A stretch of 64,000 nt of DNA. It comes from Kordia sp. SMS9 (lineage in GTDB: Bacteria > Bacteroidota > Bacteroidia > Flavobacteriales > Flavobacteriaceae). Made by a program: the position numbers and the translations under genes. The stretch lies in the NCBI RefSeq assembly GCF_003352465.1, contig NZ_CP031153.1, forward strand, positions 2,904,987 through 2,968,986, written 5' to 3'. Positions 33,670-43,023 of this stretch are shown here, piece after piece. The notes under the pieces were generated by a model. The model saw nothing but the letters and a program-made list of their open reading frames with translations, was not told the DNA's origin and searched no databases. The stretch's first letter is position 1, and each line of letters starts with the position of its first letter.

Positions 33670-34749
33670 TTATAATTTAAAAATCTCGTACGATTGATGG
33701 ATTTCTTTTACAATGCTTTCAGTGCGTTCTACATGTGTGTCACTGATGAAAATTTGCCCAAAATCATCGTCATTTACTAATGACATAATTTGTGCCACAC
33801 GTTGTTCATCCAATTTGTCAAAAATATCATCTAACAATAGAATGGGCGTAACATTGGCTAAGTTTTTAATAAAATCAAATTGCGCTAGTTTCAACGCAAT
33901 TAAAAACGACTTTTGCTGTCCTTGACTTCCAAATTTTTTGATTGGATACGTTTCGATAGAAAATAACAAATCATCTTTGTGAATTCCTACACTCGTATAT
34001 TGCAATACTTTGTCTTTTTGGATGCTTTCTTCTAACAAAGATCGAAAATCTTTTTCATGTAATTGACTTTTATAGCTGATATTTACAATTTCTTTTTCGT
34101 TTGCAATTGCTTTATAGCGTGTCATGAAAATGGGCAAAAAGGCTTCTAAAAACTTTCTGCGTTCTGCGTATATCTGCGAACCTAACTCATGCAGTTGATC
34201 GTTGTAAATGCTGAGTGTATCGCCATCAAACGTGCTATTTAAGGCAAAATACTTTAACAACGAATTTCGTTGCGAGAGTACTTTATTGTAATTAATTAAA
34301 TTTTGTAAATACTGCTTATTGGATTGAGAAATGACGCTGTCCATAAACTTTCTGCGCGTGTCGCTTCCTTCAATAATCAAATCGCGATCGGCAGGCGAAA
34401 TAATCACCAATGGCAAAAAACCAATATGCTCTGAAAGTTTATCATACGGTTTTCCATTGCGTTTCACCATCTTTTTTTGTCCTCTTTTCAGCGAACAGAT
34501 AATATTTTCGTTTCGATCAACTTTTTCATACGTGCCATCAATCACAAAAAAATCTTCGCCGTGTTTGATATTTTGGGAAGCCACCGGATTAAAATAACTT
34601 TTCCCAAACGATAAATGATAAATAGCGTCTAAGACATTGGTTTTCCCAACGCCGTTATTCCCGACAAGACAATTTATTTTTGGGTTAAAATCAAAAGAAT
34701 TTGTTTCAAAATTCTTGTAATTGATCAGTGATAATTTCTTTAGAAACAT
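33670..34749 (-). CDS. recF: DNA replication and repair protein RecF
   Basis: 359-residue SMC-like ATPase acting in gap repair, when started at ATG 34747-34749 ([15 protein letters not shown]); an upstream in-frame ATG adds 17 non-conserved residues. Walker [20 protein letters not shown], signature segment [19 protein letters not shown] and Walker [18 protein letters not shown] are intact; length is normal. Divergent from the TPR-protein gene, with DUF721 downstream. Confidence 0.96.
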   Translation of the reverse strand: MFLKKLSLINYKNFETNSFDFNPKINCLVGNNGVGKTNVLDAIYHLSFGKSYFNPVASQNIKHGEDFFVIDGTYEKVDRNENIICSLKRGQKKMVKRNGKPYDKLSEHIGFLPLVIISPADRDLIIEGSDTRRKFMDSVISQSNKQYLQNLINYNKVLSQRNSLLKYFALNSTFDGDTLSIYNDQLHELGSQIYAERRKFLEAFLPIFMTRYKAIANEKEIVNISYKSQLHEKDFRSLLEESIQKDKVLQYTSVGIHKDDLLFSIETYPIKKFGSQGQQKSFLIALKLAQFDFIKNLANVTPILLLDDIFDKLDEQRVAQIMSLVNDDDFGQIFISDTHVERTESIVKEIHQSYEIFKL

Positions 34750-34832
34750 GAAAATAGAAGCATCATTACAATAAAAATGCAAATTATTGAAAAATATCAA
34801 ATAAATAAGCTTTTAATTCTACTTAAAAATTT

Positions 34833-34840
34833 TATTTTTG
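34833..34840 (+). promoter_or_regulatory. -7 promoter element of the TPR gene
   Basis: TATTTTTG matches TAnnTTTG, 20 bases upstream of the ATG at 34861. It lies downstream of the earlier in-frame ATG at 34777, supporting the later start. No -33 TTG at proper spacing. Confidence 0.45.
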
Positions 34841-34860
34841 CGCACATTAATATTCAATAT

Positions 34861-35679
34861 ATGGCAACTTACAAGAAAAGAGGATATAAAGTTAAAACCA
34901 AAGCGGAGAAAGAGAAGGAAGTTCCTGCTGAAGAAATAGAAAGTACAACAGCAGAAGTTTTTAATACTTTAGATGAAACTGCGTCCAAAACGGAAGAATG
35001 GGTAGCTAGAAATCAAAAGTTTATCTTTATAGGTATTGGAGCAATTGCCGTAGTACTTTTAGGATACTTAATTTATGCGAAAATTTTTGCGGCACCAAAA
35101 GAAGTAGAAGCTTCTAATGAAGTGTTTCAAGCAAATACATATTTCAATCAAGCTGTTAACACAGACTTGAGTCAAGATGTAGTAGCAGGATTAGCTACAA
35201 GAGATTCGTTATTAACTTTAGCCTTAGAAGGTGGAGAAGGAAAGTACGGATATTTGAAAATTATTTCTGAATACGGCGGAACAAGTGCTGCAAATTTGGC
35301 AAACTACAATGCAGGAATTGCGTATTTGAATTTGAACAAATATGAAGAAGCTATCAAACACTTACAAGAATTTTCATCAGATGATGTCATTATTGGAGCA
35401 AAAGCAAAAGGTGCTATTGGTGATGCATTTGTACAACTAGGACAAATGGATACAGCTTTAGAATATTATGAAAAAGCGTTTCAGCATAGTACAAACGATG
35501 CTACAACTCCTATATATTTATTAAAAGCAGGAATTACAGCGTTAAACATGGAAAATCCAAAAGCAGGAAAAGCGTTGGAATACTTTAAGAGAATTGAAGA
35601 TGAATATGCTTCTTTCAAAACAACAGCTGATGGAAAATTATTAGATGTATATATTGGAAAAGCAGAAGCCTTAAAATAA
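34861..35679 (+). CDS. Membrane-anchored tetratricopeptide-repeat protein
   Basis: 272-residue protein starting at ATG 34861 ([20 protein letters not shown]). A basic/acidic N-terminal segment of about 55 residues, one membrane segment ([20 protein letters not shown]), then helical repeats: [24 protein letters not shown] and [21 protein letters not shown] are TPR units. Comparable to the YfgM type of inner-membrane TPR chaperone adaptors, but assignment to that family is inference. Five bases upstream of ribH, so cotranscribed. Confidence 0.85.
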   Translation: MATYKKRGYKVKTKAEKEKEVPAEEIESTTAEVFNTLDETASKTEEWVARNQKFIFIGIGAIAVVLLGYLIYAKIFAAPKEVEASNEVFQANTYFNQAVNTDLSQDVVAGLATRDSLLTLALEGGEGKYGYLKIISEYGGTSAANLANYNAGIAYLNLNKYEEAIKHLQEFSSDDVIIGAKAKGAIGDAFVQLGQMDTALEYYEKAFQHSTNDATTPIYLLKAGITALNMENPKAGKALEYFKRIEDEYASFKTTADGKLLDVYIGKAEALK

Positions 35680-35684
35680 TATAT

Positions 35685-36170
35685 ATGGCAACTGTAAATA
35701 AAAATCTATCTACATACGATCAAGCGACAATCCCAAATGCGAAAGACTTTCGATTTGGGATTGTTGTTTCTGAGTGGAATGAAAACATCACGGAAGGTTT
35801 GTGTGAAGGCGCTATTGAAGCGTTAAAAGAGAATGGCGTTACAGCTGAAAATATCATTCGTTGGAATGTGCCTGGAAGCTTTGAATTGGTGTATGGCGCA
35901 AAGCACATGCAAAAAACGCAACAAGTAGATGCTATCATTGCTATTGGAAGTGTGATTCAAGGAGAAACGAAACATTTTGACTTTGTATGTAGTGCAACCA
36001 CACAAGGAATCAAAGATTTAAATGTACAATCGGATATTCCAGTCATCTTTTGTGTGTTGACAGATAACACGCTGCAACAAGCAATTGATCGTTCTGGTGG
36101 AAAACATGGAAACAAAGGCGTAGAAGCAGCCATTGCAGCCATAAAAATGGCACAATTGCGAACTTTTTAA
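35685..36170 (+). CDS. ribH: 6,7-dimethyl-8-ribityllumazine synthase
   Basis: 161-residue lumazine synthase that condenses 5-amino-6-ribitylaminouracil with dihydroxybutanone phosphate in riboflavin synthesis. Recognisable blocks: [44 protein letters not shown] (including the catalytic His) and [27 protein letters not shown]. It is cotranscribed with the TPR gene. No other riboflavin gene is in this window. Confidence 0.97.
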   Translation: MATVNKNLSTYDQATIPNAKDFRFGIVVSEWNENITEGLCEGAIEALKENGVTAENIIRWNVPGSFELVYGAKHMQKTQQVDAIIAIGSVIQGETKHFDFVCSATTQGIKDLNVQSDIPVIFCVLTDNTLQQAIDRSGGKHGNKGVEAAIAAIKMAQLRTF

Positions 36171-36213
36171 AGTAAAGTTTAGTATTTAGAATAAAATCTG
36201 AATCAAAAAACAC

Positions 36214-36248
36214 AAACCGTTGTGGAAAACTTTCTGCGACGGTTTTTT
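36214..36248 (+). terminator. Terminator after ribH
   Basis: AAACCGT (36214-36220) pairs with ACGGTTT (36239-36245), followed by T-run. It lies between convergent ribH and rsmD. Confidence 0.65.
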
Positions 36249-36281
36249 ATGTTCAATGAGCATTCAATTCATTTCTAAAAG

Positions 36282-36842
36282 CTATTCTTCCTCGCTAGAA
36301 GCTTCTGGTAGTTCAAAGAAGCTAAACACCGAACTTCCATAGTTTTTCGAAAAGCTAAAATTTTTAACATGGTCCAATGTTGTCTCTTTGGCATGCTCTA
36401 CAATTAAAAAACCACCTTCCAAAAGCAATTCTCTTTCAAAAACAGTGAGGATGATTTTTTCAAATTGTTCGATCGTAAACGCGTACGGTGGATCTGTAAA
36501 AATAATATCGGACTTTAGGTATGTTTTGTCCAAAAACTTAAAAACATCACTTTTTAGGGCGGTAATGTTGAGGTTTAATAGTGCTGCTGTTTTCTTGATG
36601 AAACTTACACAACCATAATCGCCATCTACCGCAGTAATTGTTTCGGTGCCGCGCGATGCAAATTCGTAGCTAATATTTCCAGTTCCTGCAAATAAATCTA
36701 GCACACTAATTTCATGAAAATAATAGTGATTGTTCAAAATATTGAAGAGTGATTCCTTTGCCAAGTCGGTGGTAGGTCGCACAGGTAATTTCTTTGGTGC
36801 TTGGAAGCGTCTTCCTTTATGTTTTCCAGAAATAATTCGCAT
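36282..36842 (-). CDS. rsmD: 16S rRNA (guanine-966-N2)-methyltransferase RsmD
   Basis: 186-residue SAM-dependent methyltransferase. N-terminus MRIISGKHKGRRFQAPKKLPVRPTTDLAKESLFNIL is the RsmD hallmark; SAM-binding loop VLDLFAGTGNISYEFASRG; catalytic motif IIFTDPPYAF, matching the DPPY type of N2-guanine methylases. Modifies G966 in 16S rRNA (E. coli numbering). Directly downstream of the DUF3822 gene: the rsmD start touches its stop. Confidence 0.95.
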   Translation of the reverse strand: MRIISGKHKGRRFQAPKKLPVRPTTDLAKESLFNILNNHYYFHEISVLDLFAGTGNISYEFASRGTETITAVDGDYGCVSFIKKTAALLNLNITALKSDVFKFLDKTYLKSDIIFTDPPYAFTIEQFEKIILTVFERELLLEGGFLIVEHAKETTLDHVKNFSFSKNYGSSVFSFFELPEASSEEE

Positions 36843-37682
36843 CTAAAAATTGGTTAGTAAGGTGAAATCGTGATGACTTTTAGGTTTTGTCACACTTTCG
36901 TGGAAGTCAAAGCCATACTTCTTATCTAAAAAATCAACATGGCGTACATACGTGTACGTGACTGTATACAACACATCACTTTTATCAATAGCACCCAAAA
37001 AGAACAGTTGAAGCGTATTGGTGTTTAATTGTAATTGCTCTAAAGAAAAAAGTAAATAATAAATAAAATCTTCGGAAGAAACATATTCAAACGAATTGTA
37101 GAATAGTAACTTCTTTTGTTGAATTACTATAATTTCAAAATGTGTTTTTTGCACGTGTACATATACGGTTGCTTCTTCGGAAGTTGTGGCAGATTGAAAA
37201 ATATTTTCTAACAAAATAGTGGCAAAATGTTTATAATGAAACGCGCCATATTTTTCAAAAAATAGATTATTAATATTCACATACGGAATATACACGTTGA
37301 CCATGTCATTATTGGTTACAACATCGAACGTAATATAATCGTTGGGTAGTATTTTATTGTTGTATTTTAAATAATCTGCTAAATGTTTGTCTGAAAATAA
37401 AGGTTTCGGTACAAATGTAGAAAGTGTGTTGATGTGACTTACCGTCACTGCTTCAAAAGGTTGATTGAGTAGGGAAGCTTCTTGCTCAAAAATATGTGTT
37501 ACTTCTTTTTCTAGCTGCAGCGGATTTGTTACTTCATCAAATTGAAAATGGCGCAATGCCGTAATTTCGTTTGTTACTGCATGTAGGATGCAAAAAGAAA
37601 GTCCATCCAGAGAAATCTGAATGGACAACTTATTAAAACTTGTGTGTTCTATGTTATTTCTTTTTGTTGTCTCCAATTTCAT
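36843..37682 (-). CDS. DUF3822 family protein
   Basis: 279-residue protein when started at ATG 37680-37682 (MKLETTKRNNIEHTSFNKLSIQISLDGLSF); an ATG nine codons further upstream is possible. The gene overlaps the end of the upstream gene by 29 bases. The protein has an actin-like alternating beta/alpha pattern with LYNSFEYVSSEDFIYYLLFSLEQL near the middle; DUF3822 members are restricted to Bacteroidota and lie next to rsmD. Molecular role unknown. Confidence 0.85.
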   Translation of the reverse strand: MKLETTKRNNIEHTSFNKLSIQISLDGLSFCILHAVTNEITALRHFQFDEVTNPLQLEKEVTHIFEQEASLLNQPFEAVTVSHINTLSTFVPKPLFSDKHLADYLKYNNKILPNDYITFDVVTNNDMVNVYIPYVNINNLFFEKYGAFHYKHFATILLENIFQSATTSEEATVYVHVQKTHFEIIVIQQKKLLFYNSFEYVSSEDFIYYLLFSLEQLQLNTNTLQLFFLGAIDKSDVLYTVTYTYVRHVDFLDKKYGFDFHESVTKPKSHHDFTLLTNF

Positions 37683-38517
37683 AGCTTGTAGGCCAATTTC
37701 CACTGTCACTTACTTTATCAAGTGATCCAACAAAAATGTCAGGACCATCAATTTCATCTACAGAAACAATTTTCTTTTCTTGTTTCAATAAATCTTTATC
37801 TAAATCGTGTAAAATTACTTCTTTTGCTACGGATACTTTAAAAACAGGCGCAATATAATTGTTCACTTCAACAGAATCAACTTTCATGGTAAACATTTGC
37901 TTATCATCTTTTGCAAACGGTACATATTTCATCGTTTTGTAACGATCAGATTTTTTAAATAAAGAATCTTTTACAGGTTCAAAACCTAAAGTGTCAATAA
38001 TAACAACTTCTTTCAGTTTGTCAATTTTGTATACTTTATCAAACTCTGTATAACTTGAATCTCTTCGTTCTATAATGGCAAATTTTGCTTTTTCAATAAA
38101 TGTTACTAGGCTGTCAAAGGTTGGCGCATACTTTCCAGTAACGGTTTTGTGTGCGTTTTGAGCATCTCTAATATCTTTCAAGTTATTAATAACTTCTTTA
38201 TAACGCTTCACTTTCTTTTGCTTAAACTCTACAGGAGCCATGATTGATGTGTAGGTTTTGTATCCAAAAAATACAGAAGCAGCCAAAAAGACAACAGAAA
38301 AAATAGGTCTTACTTTTCTTGGTACTAATTTTTCAATTAAGAATAAAAGTCCAATAGCAACTACGAGTGCAGCGACTAAAATTATTGGTGTTTTGAGTGT
38401 TTCAAATGAACCAGGTTCTACTACTTTGTTATCTTGGGCAAAGGCTAATGCTGGCGCAAGTAAGAAAGCAATTACGAATGATAAGACTAAATTGAATTTT
38501 TGTTTTGCGTGTTTCAT
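37654..38517 (-). CDS. Hypothetical membrane protein
   Basis: 287-residue protein with signal peptide (MKHAKQKFNLVLSFVIAFLLAPALAFAQ), two further membrane segments (about residues 42-62 and 70-88) and a hydrophilic extracytoplasmic domain. The phrase NLKDIRDAQNAHKTVTGKYAPTFDSLVTFI resembles the N-terminal helix-then-loop of pilin-like pseudopilins, but there is no prepilin cleavage site in front. No known family. Conserved position upstream of DUF3822 and rsmD is expected from other flavobacteria (from memory). Confidence 0.7.
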   Translation of the reverse strand: MKHAKQKFNLVLSFVIAFLLAPALAFAQDNKVVEPGSFETLKTPIILVAALVVAIGLLFLIEKLVPRKVRPIFSVVFLAASVFFGYKTYTSIMAPVEFKQKKVKRYKEVINNLKDIRDAQNAHKTVTGKYAPTFDSLVTFIEKAKFAIIERRDSSYTEFDKVYKIDKLKEVVIIDTLGFEPVKDSLFKKSDRYKTMKYVPFAKDDKQMFTMKVDSVEVNNYIAPVFKVSVAKEVILHDLDKDLLKQEKKIVSVDEIDGPDIFVGSLDKVSDSGNWPTSYEIGDNKKK

Positions 38518-38706
38518 CTCTATTAAGAATAGTTTTGTTTTAAGAACATCAATATACGCAAATCTACAATTTTTTTTTAATGGTAAAAGTATTTGCTCAA
38601 AAAAAGCATATTATATTTATAAAAAAGTAAATGATGCAGAATCATTCGAATTACTTTTCTATTTTCGCCCATACAAATCTGCAAAAAGATAATAATTTCA
38701 ATACGT

Positions 38707-40134
38707 ATGGATGCAACTACATTTTACAAACTACTTAAAAGTAAATTTCCACACGAAGTTACTTTCAAGCAAGATGTAGTATTGCACAAACTTTGTGAAT
38801 TTATTTATGGAGATGATCCTGATGCGTTATTTCTCTTAAAAGGATATGCAGGAACAGGAAAAACAACGACCATTGGAACCTTGGTGACGCATTTATGGCA
38901 TACCAAAAAAAAGTCAGTTTTATTAGCACCTACAGGACGTGCGGCAAAAGTTATCAGTAATTATTCCAAGCGAGAAGCATTTACCATTCATCGCAAAATA
39001 TACTTCCCAAAAAAAGATAAAGGAGGTGGCGTACGCTTTGTGTTGCAGCCCAATAAACATCGTGATACTATTTTTATTGTAGATGAAGCATCTATGATTC
39101 CTGATGCGCCAAGCGATTCCAAACTGTTTGAAAATGGTTCATTGTTAGATGATTTAATGATGTATGTCTATTCGGGACATAAATGTAAATTGGTCTTAAT
39201 TGGTGATACTGCGCAGTTACCGCCCGTAAAACTAGATATCAGTCCTGCGTTAGACGAACGTACATTAGAACTGAATTATGATAAAAACGTTACGCTGATC
39301 GAATTGGATGAAGTGGTGCGGCAAGATGCAGATTCTGGAATATTAGTCAACGCGACTAATTTACGGGAACAATTGCACGATCAATTTTATGCAGAATATA
39401 AATTTCAACTCTCCAACTTTCCTGATGTTGTCCGTTTAATAGATGGTTATGAAATTCAAGATGCTATCAGTGAATCGTATTCGGATAGTGGAAAAGAAGA
39501 AATGGCAATTATTGTACGTTCCAACAAAAGAGCCAATAGCTACAATCAACAAATACGCAGTCGTATCTTGTTTAACGAGAACGAATTATCTGCGGGTGAT
39601 TATTTAATGGTGGTGAAAAACAATTACTTTTGGTTGCCACCAACTTCCGAAGCAGGATTTATTGCCAACGGTGACATTATTGAAGTACTGGAAATCTTTT
39701 CCATTAAAGAATTGTATGGTTTTCGCTTTGCGGAAGTGAACATTCGCATGGTCGATTATCCCAATCAGAAACCGTTGGAAACTGTATTGTTGTTAGATAC
39801 CATTCATGCCGAAACACCCGCATTATCCTATGAAGACGGAAATCGTTTGTACCAAGAAGTTATGAACGATTATGAAAGTGAAACGTCTAAATACAAAAAA
39901 TTTCTAAAAGTAAAAGCCAACAAATATTTCAATGCATTGCAAGTAAAATTCAGTTACGCCATCACGTGTCACAAATCGCAAGGTGGACAATGGCGCACGG
40001 TTTTTATTGAACAACCCTATTTACCAAACGGCGTTGGAAAAGAATACATGCGTTGGTTATATACAGCGATGACACGTGCCCAAGAAAAGCTATATCTCAT
40101 CGGTTTTTCTGATGATTTCTTTCTTTCAGAATAA
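38707..40134 (+). CDS. RecD-like ATP-dependent DNA helicase
   Basis: 475-residue superfamily 1B helicase. Motif I LLKGYAGTGKTTTIG, motif Ia LLAPTGRAAKVI, motif II IFIVDEASMI, motif III LVLIGDTAQLPPV, motif V/VI SYAITCHKSQGGQW and LYTAMTRAQEKLYLIG. It lacks the long N-terminal part of RecD2, so it is a minimal form. A DNA-repair or end-processing role is likely; no RecB/RecC is present in the window. Single gene on the plus strand. Confidence 0.93.
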   Translation: MDATTFYKLLKSKFPHEVTFKQDVVLHKLCEFIYGDDPDALFLLKGYAGTGKTTTIGTLVTHLWHTKKKSVLLAPTGRAAKVISNYSKREAFTIHRKIYFPKKDKGGGVRFVLQPNKHRDTIFIVDEASMIPDAPSDSKLFENGSLLDDLMMYVYSGHKCKLVLIGDTAQLPPVKLDISPALDERTLELNYDKNVTLIELDEVVRQDADSGILVNATNLREQLHDQFYAEYKFQLSNFPDVVRLIDGYEIQDAISESYSDSGKEEMAIIVRSNKRANSYNQQIRSRILFNENELSAGDYLMVVKNNYFWLPPTSEAGFIANGDIIEVLEIFSIKELYGFRFAEVNIRMVDYPNQKPLETVLLLDTIHAETPALSYEDGNRLYQEVMNDYESETSKYKKFLKVKANKYFNALQVKFSYAITCHKSQGGQWRTVFIEQPYLPNGVGKEYMRWLYTAMTRAQEKLYLIGFSDDFFLSE

Positions 40135-40200
40135 TAAATAATGGAGTTAAAATGTTAGACTTTAAATGAAAAAACAGAACATTTAACACCCAAAAACCAT

Positions 40201-40677
40201 TCACTCAATCACTTCATCATAGCGCATAAATTGATTTCGAAGTTCGCCGTGTAATTCAAGTTCCTGTTCAACTTTTGATTTCGTCGGTCTTTGTAACATC
40301 AAAAAAGCAATCAAAGCCCCTGAAATGGCAACAAAAGCAGCGTTGCTAGTAATCATAAAAAAAATAATTCCAAACATTGCAGGACCTTCAATCAACACAT
40401 ACTTTACAATGCACGCAGTTTGATATTGTGGGAGCATTTTTTTTAAATCTTCAGTTTTCTTGGCTTTCTCTAGTAGTTGTTTGACAACAATTTTACTCGC
40501 AGACAATGCACTAATAGCAATTATTGGAAAAATAAGAAGCAGTGTATCTTCTGTATCAAAAGCAAAATTCAGTTTATCTCTATCCAAATACAAAATTACG
40601 CCTGCAAATAGCGTTAATCCTGCAACCAATGCAAAATGTATAACTGTCAGTGTTTTTATAAAGGAATTTGGTGTCAT
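40201..40677 (-). CDS. Small membrane protein, TetR-associated
   Basis: 158-residue protein when started at ATG 40675-40677 (MTPNSFIKTLTVIHFALVAGL). Four hydrophobic segments and a hydrophilic C-terminus (EQELELHGELRNQFMRYDEVIE). No family recognised. Longer starts (40701, 40785) overlap the likely -7 element at 40704-40711 and the operators, so they were rejected. The gene is divergent to an SDR oxidoreductase and shares the intergenic operator region with it. Confidence 0.7.
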   Translation of the reverse strand: MTPNSFIKTLTVIHFALVAGLTLFAGVILYLDRDKLNFAFDTEDTLLLIFPIIAISALSASKIVVKQLLEKAKKTEDLKKMLPQYQTACIVKYVLIEGPAMFGIIFFMITSNAAFVAISGALIAFLMLQRPTKSKVEQELELHGELRNQFMRYDEVIE

Positions 40678-40703
40678 GTCGTGTCTGTTTTTGAGTAGCA
40701 TTT

Positions 40704-40711
40704 CAAATGTA
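40704..40711 (-). promoter_or_regulatory. -7 promoter element of the divergent membrane gene
   Basis: On the minus strand TACATTTG, matching TAnnTTTG, 26 bases upstream of the ATG at 40677. The nearest TTG is only 13 bases upstream, so the -33 element is unclear. Confidence 0.45.
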
Positions 40712-40732
40712 AAAAAAATAATTGCAATTTTA

Positions 40733-40765
40733 TTTGGAATGATCGTTCTGTTATCTGTATATTTG
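40733..40765 (+). promoter_or_regulatory. Promoter of the SDR gene
   Basis: TTTG at 40733-40736, 21-base spacer, TATATTTG at 40758-40765: an excellent Bacteroidota consensus promoter, 53 bases upstream of the SDR start. Confidence 0.8.
40736..40749. promoter_or_regulatory. Operator copy 1 (GGAATGATCGTTCT)
   Basis: Near-palindromic site of the form GGAAnGATCnTTCC (last base differs) placed between the -33 and -7 elements of the SDR promoter. A binding site for the TetR protein encoded at 41642 is the natural inference. Confidence 0.65.
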
Positions 40766-40769
40766 TATC

Positions 40770-40783
40770 GGAATGATCGTTCC
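40770..40783. promoter_or_regulatory. Operator copy 2 (GGAATGATCGTTCC)
   Basis: Same 14-base site as copy 1, centre-to-centre distance 34 bases, located just downstream of the -7 element where RNA polymerase opens DNA. Bound repressor would block the SDR promoter. Confidence 0.7.
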
Positions 40784-40818
40784 AAAATAAAAATTAAACA
40801 CTAAAAAATCAAAAAATA

Positions 40819-41574
40819 ATGAGTTCATTACAAGGAAAAATCGCCGTTGTTACAGGAGGAAATAGCGGAATCGGATATGCATCTGCTGCAAAATTAAAAG
40901 CACAAGGTGCCAATGTGATTATTACAGGAAGATCACACGAACGAGTAGAAAACGCTGCCAACGAATTAGGCGTTACAGGAATTGTAGCCGATGTTACGTC
41001 GCTTGAGGCAATTGACAATTTGGTGGCAGAAGTAAAAGCAACACATGGAAATGTAGATGTTTTATTCGTAAATGCTGGAATTTTTGCGCCAGCACCAGTT
41101 GGTCAAATTACAGAAGAAATGTTTGACCATCAGTTTGGAATTAATTTCAAAGGTGCCGTATTTACGACAGAAAAGTTTTTGCCAATTTTGAATGATGGCG
41201 CATCTATCATCAATTTGTCTTCTGTGAATGCCTATACAGGAATGCCTAATACAGCCGTGTATGCAGCCACAAAAGCAGCATTAAATTCATATACAAGAAC
41301 TGCAGCCACAGAATTAGCACCGAGAAAAATTCGCGTGAACGCTGTAAACCCTGGACCTGTACAAACACCCATTTTTGGAAAAACTGGTATGCCTGAAGCA
41401 CAATTGAATGGTTTTGCACAAGCGATGCAAGAGCGAATTCCATTAAAACGATTTGGACAACCAGAAGATGTTGCCAATTTGGTTGCTTTCTTAGCTTCCG
41501 ATGAAGCATCTTTCATTACAGGAGGTGAATACAATGTAGATGGTGGAATCAATATAAATCCGTTGTTGAGTTAA
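40819..41574 (+). CDS. SDR-family oxidoreductase
   Basis: 251-residue short-chain dehydrogenase/reductase. NAD(P)-binding TGGNSGIG loop, NAG motif (LFVNAGIF), catalytic Ser in INLSSVNAY and YxxxK in TAVYAATKAAL; C-terminal GGEYNVDGG. Substrate unknown. Its promoter carries two operators and the TetR gene lies 67 bases downstream, so it is likely a stress- or xenobiotic-inducible reductase, for example acting on aldehydes or quinones; that is inference. Confidence 0.93.
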   Translation: MSSLQGKIAVVTGGNSGIGYASAAKLKAQGANVIITGRSHERVENAANELGVTGIVADVTSLEAIDNLVAEVKATHGNVDVLFVNAGIFAPAPVGQITEEMFDHQFGINFKGAVFTTEKFLPILNDGASIINLSSVNAYTGMPNTAVYAATKAALNSYTRTAATELAPRKIRVNAVNPGPVQTPIFGKTGMPEAQLNGFAQAMQERIPLKRFGQPEDVANLVAFLASDEASFITGGEYNVDGGININPLLS

Positions 41575-41594
41575 TACATATAATTATTAATCTG

Positions 41595-41635
41595 TATTTT
41601 TGTAGCGATGGTTTTTTGCCGTCGCTACAATTTTT
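41595..41635 (+). promoter_or_regulatory. -7 element overlapping a 12-base-stem hairpin before the TetR gene
   Basis: TATTTTTG (41595-41602) matches TAnnTTTG. The hairpin TTGTAGCGATGG-TTTTTTG-CCGTCGCTACAA (41600-41630, one T-G pair) followed by TTTTT can be the SDR terminator or an operator covering the transcription start of the TetR gene. The nearest upstream TTG is 26 bases away, slightly long. Confidence 0.5.
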
Positions 41636-41641
41636 AAAAGT

Positions 41642-42223
41642 ATGCCAAGAGTCAAGAATTTTAATGAAGAAGAAACGCTGAACAAAGCCATGTGTTTGTT
41701 TTGGCGCAATGGTTTTTACGCAACTTCCATGCAGGATTTGGTGAATCATCTAGGCATCAATCGTGCAAGTATTTATGATACGTACGGTGGAAAAAAAGAG
41801 TTGTTCGACAAAGCGTTTGCACATTACAGAGCTACAAACCGACAGCAATTGCAAGCATTTTTAGAAAGTCAAGAAAGTGTAAAAAAAGGATTTCGTGCAC
41901 TTTTTGAAAGCGGAATTTCTGAGGCCGTATGCGATGCCGAACGCAAAGGTTGTTTTGTAATTAATGTAGCAACAGAATTGGTTCCTAATGACACTGAAAT
42001 GCTGAATGTCATCAAAGAGAATAAAGCTTTTATGATCGCTACTTTTGAAGATTTCCTAAAAAAAGGTGTCGATTCAGGGGAAATTTTAGCAACAAAAAAC
42101 ATTCAAAATTTAGCTTCACTTCTACATACTTTTTTCAACGGAATTAAAGTCGTCTCTAAAACAGATGCCAACGAAGAAGCATTATTAGCTTCGGTTGATA
42201 CTGTATTGACTTTACTTGATTAA
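41642..42223 (+). CDS. TetR/AcrR-family transcriptional repressor
   Basis: 193-residue regulator. N-terminal helix-turn-helix: EETLNKAMCLFWRNGFYATSMQDLVNHLGINRASIYDTYGGKKELFDKAF. Helical ligand-binding domain follows (about residues 60-193), with two cysteines in AVCDAERKGCFVI. It most likely represses the SDR gene upstream through the two GGAAnGATCnTTCC sites and perhaps the divergent membrane gene. Its end overlaps the end of the convergent gene by four bases. Confidence 0.92.
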   Translation: MPRVKNFNEEETLNKAMCLFWRNGFYATSMQDLVNHLGINRASIYDTYGGKKELFDKAFAHYRATNRQQLQAFLESQESVKKGFRALFESGISEAVCDAERKGCFVINVATELVPNDTEMLNVIKENKAFMIATFEDFLKKGVDSGEILATKNIQNLASLLHTFFNGIKVVSKTDANEEALLASVDTVLTLLD

Positions 42224-43014
42224 TTTATAAATATTGACCAAACTACTATTTGCAGGACGAACGCAAGCATAAATACTAAAAAAGAAAGTGAACTGGTTAC
42301 ACTAAAAATTTGCCTTGTTTTTCTTCTGAATAAAAAAATACATACATATAGAAATAAACTTATGTACACGCAGTACAACATAATGCTCCAATCAGATGAC
42401 ATAATAGCATCCATATTTCTTTTGAATTCGGAAGAAGCCTTGTTCGCAACATAGAAAAAGTTGAAAAGCTTGCCTATGATTCCTAAAACAGCCAAGAATG
42501 TTATTAAAATCCAGCCAAATCGTTTACGCAGCCAAAATAAAACAACACCAATCACAATCATAAATCCAAACACAAGACACAATAATGTGATGTAATTTTC
42601 TTCAAATCCTCTTGACATGCTAAACAAATCGTTTATCAATGACTGATTCAAATTATACAGTTCTATCAAAACGATAATTGCATACAGTCCGATGGCCGTA
42701 AAAATCCAACTCATGATGCGAATTTCACGTTCATGTCCTGAAAGTCCTTTCAAAAAAGGATTTATAGGCTCTAAAAAAACTTTCATTTCTGCTTTTTTAG
42801 CTTTTTGCTGTTCGTTCAGAAGCTTTTGTTGTTGCGCTGCTTGTTCTAAATTTACGGCTATTACTTCATTCAAATCTTCTTCTGAAACTCCGCGAGTCAG
42901 CAACTCTAGTTTTGCTGTTTCAACCGCTGTTGCTTGATAACTGGAAGCATTCGAAATGATTTCTAGTAACGCTGCTTTGGATAGTTTTTGATAACGTTCT
43001 GTAAATTCTGTCAT
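42220..43014 (-). CDS. Hypothetical membrane protein
   Basis: 264-residue protein. Cytoplasmic N-terminus with a degenerate helical motif (LLEIISNASSYQATAVETAKLELLTRGV, resembling Bacteroidota YKxLSxxELLxIxxN.. sequences), then a Gln/Lys-rich linker and five hydrophobic segments. No family assigned. Convergent with the TetR gene (four-base overlap of coding ends); possible operon with the two genes upstream on the same strand (nine-base gap). Confidence 0.7.
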   Translation of the reverse strand: MTEFTERYQKLSKAALLEIISNASSYQATAVETAKLELLTRGVSEEDLNEVIAVNLEQAAQQQKLLNEQQKAKKAEMKVFLEPINPFLKGLSGHEREIRIMSWIFTAIGLYAIIVLIELYNLNQSLINDLFSMSRGFEENYITLLCLVFGFMIVIGVVLFWLRKRFGWILITFLAVLGIIGKLFNFFYVANKASSEFKRNMDAIMSSDWSIMLYCVYISLFLYVCIFLFRRKTRQIFSVTSSLSFLVFMLAFVLQIVVWSIFIN

Positions 43015-43023
43015 AAATAAATT

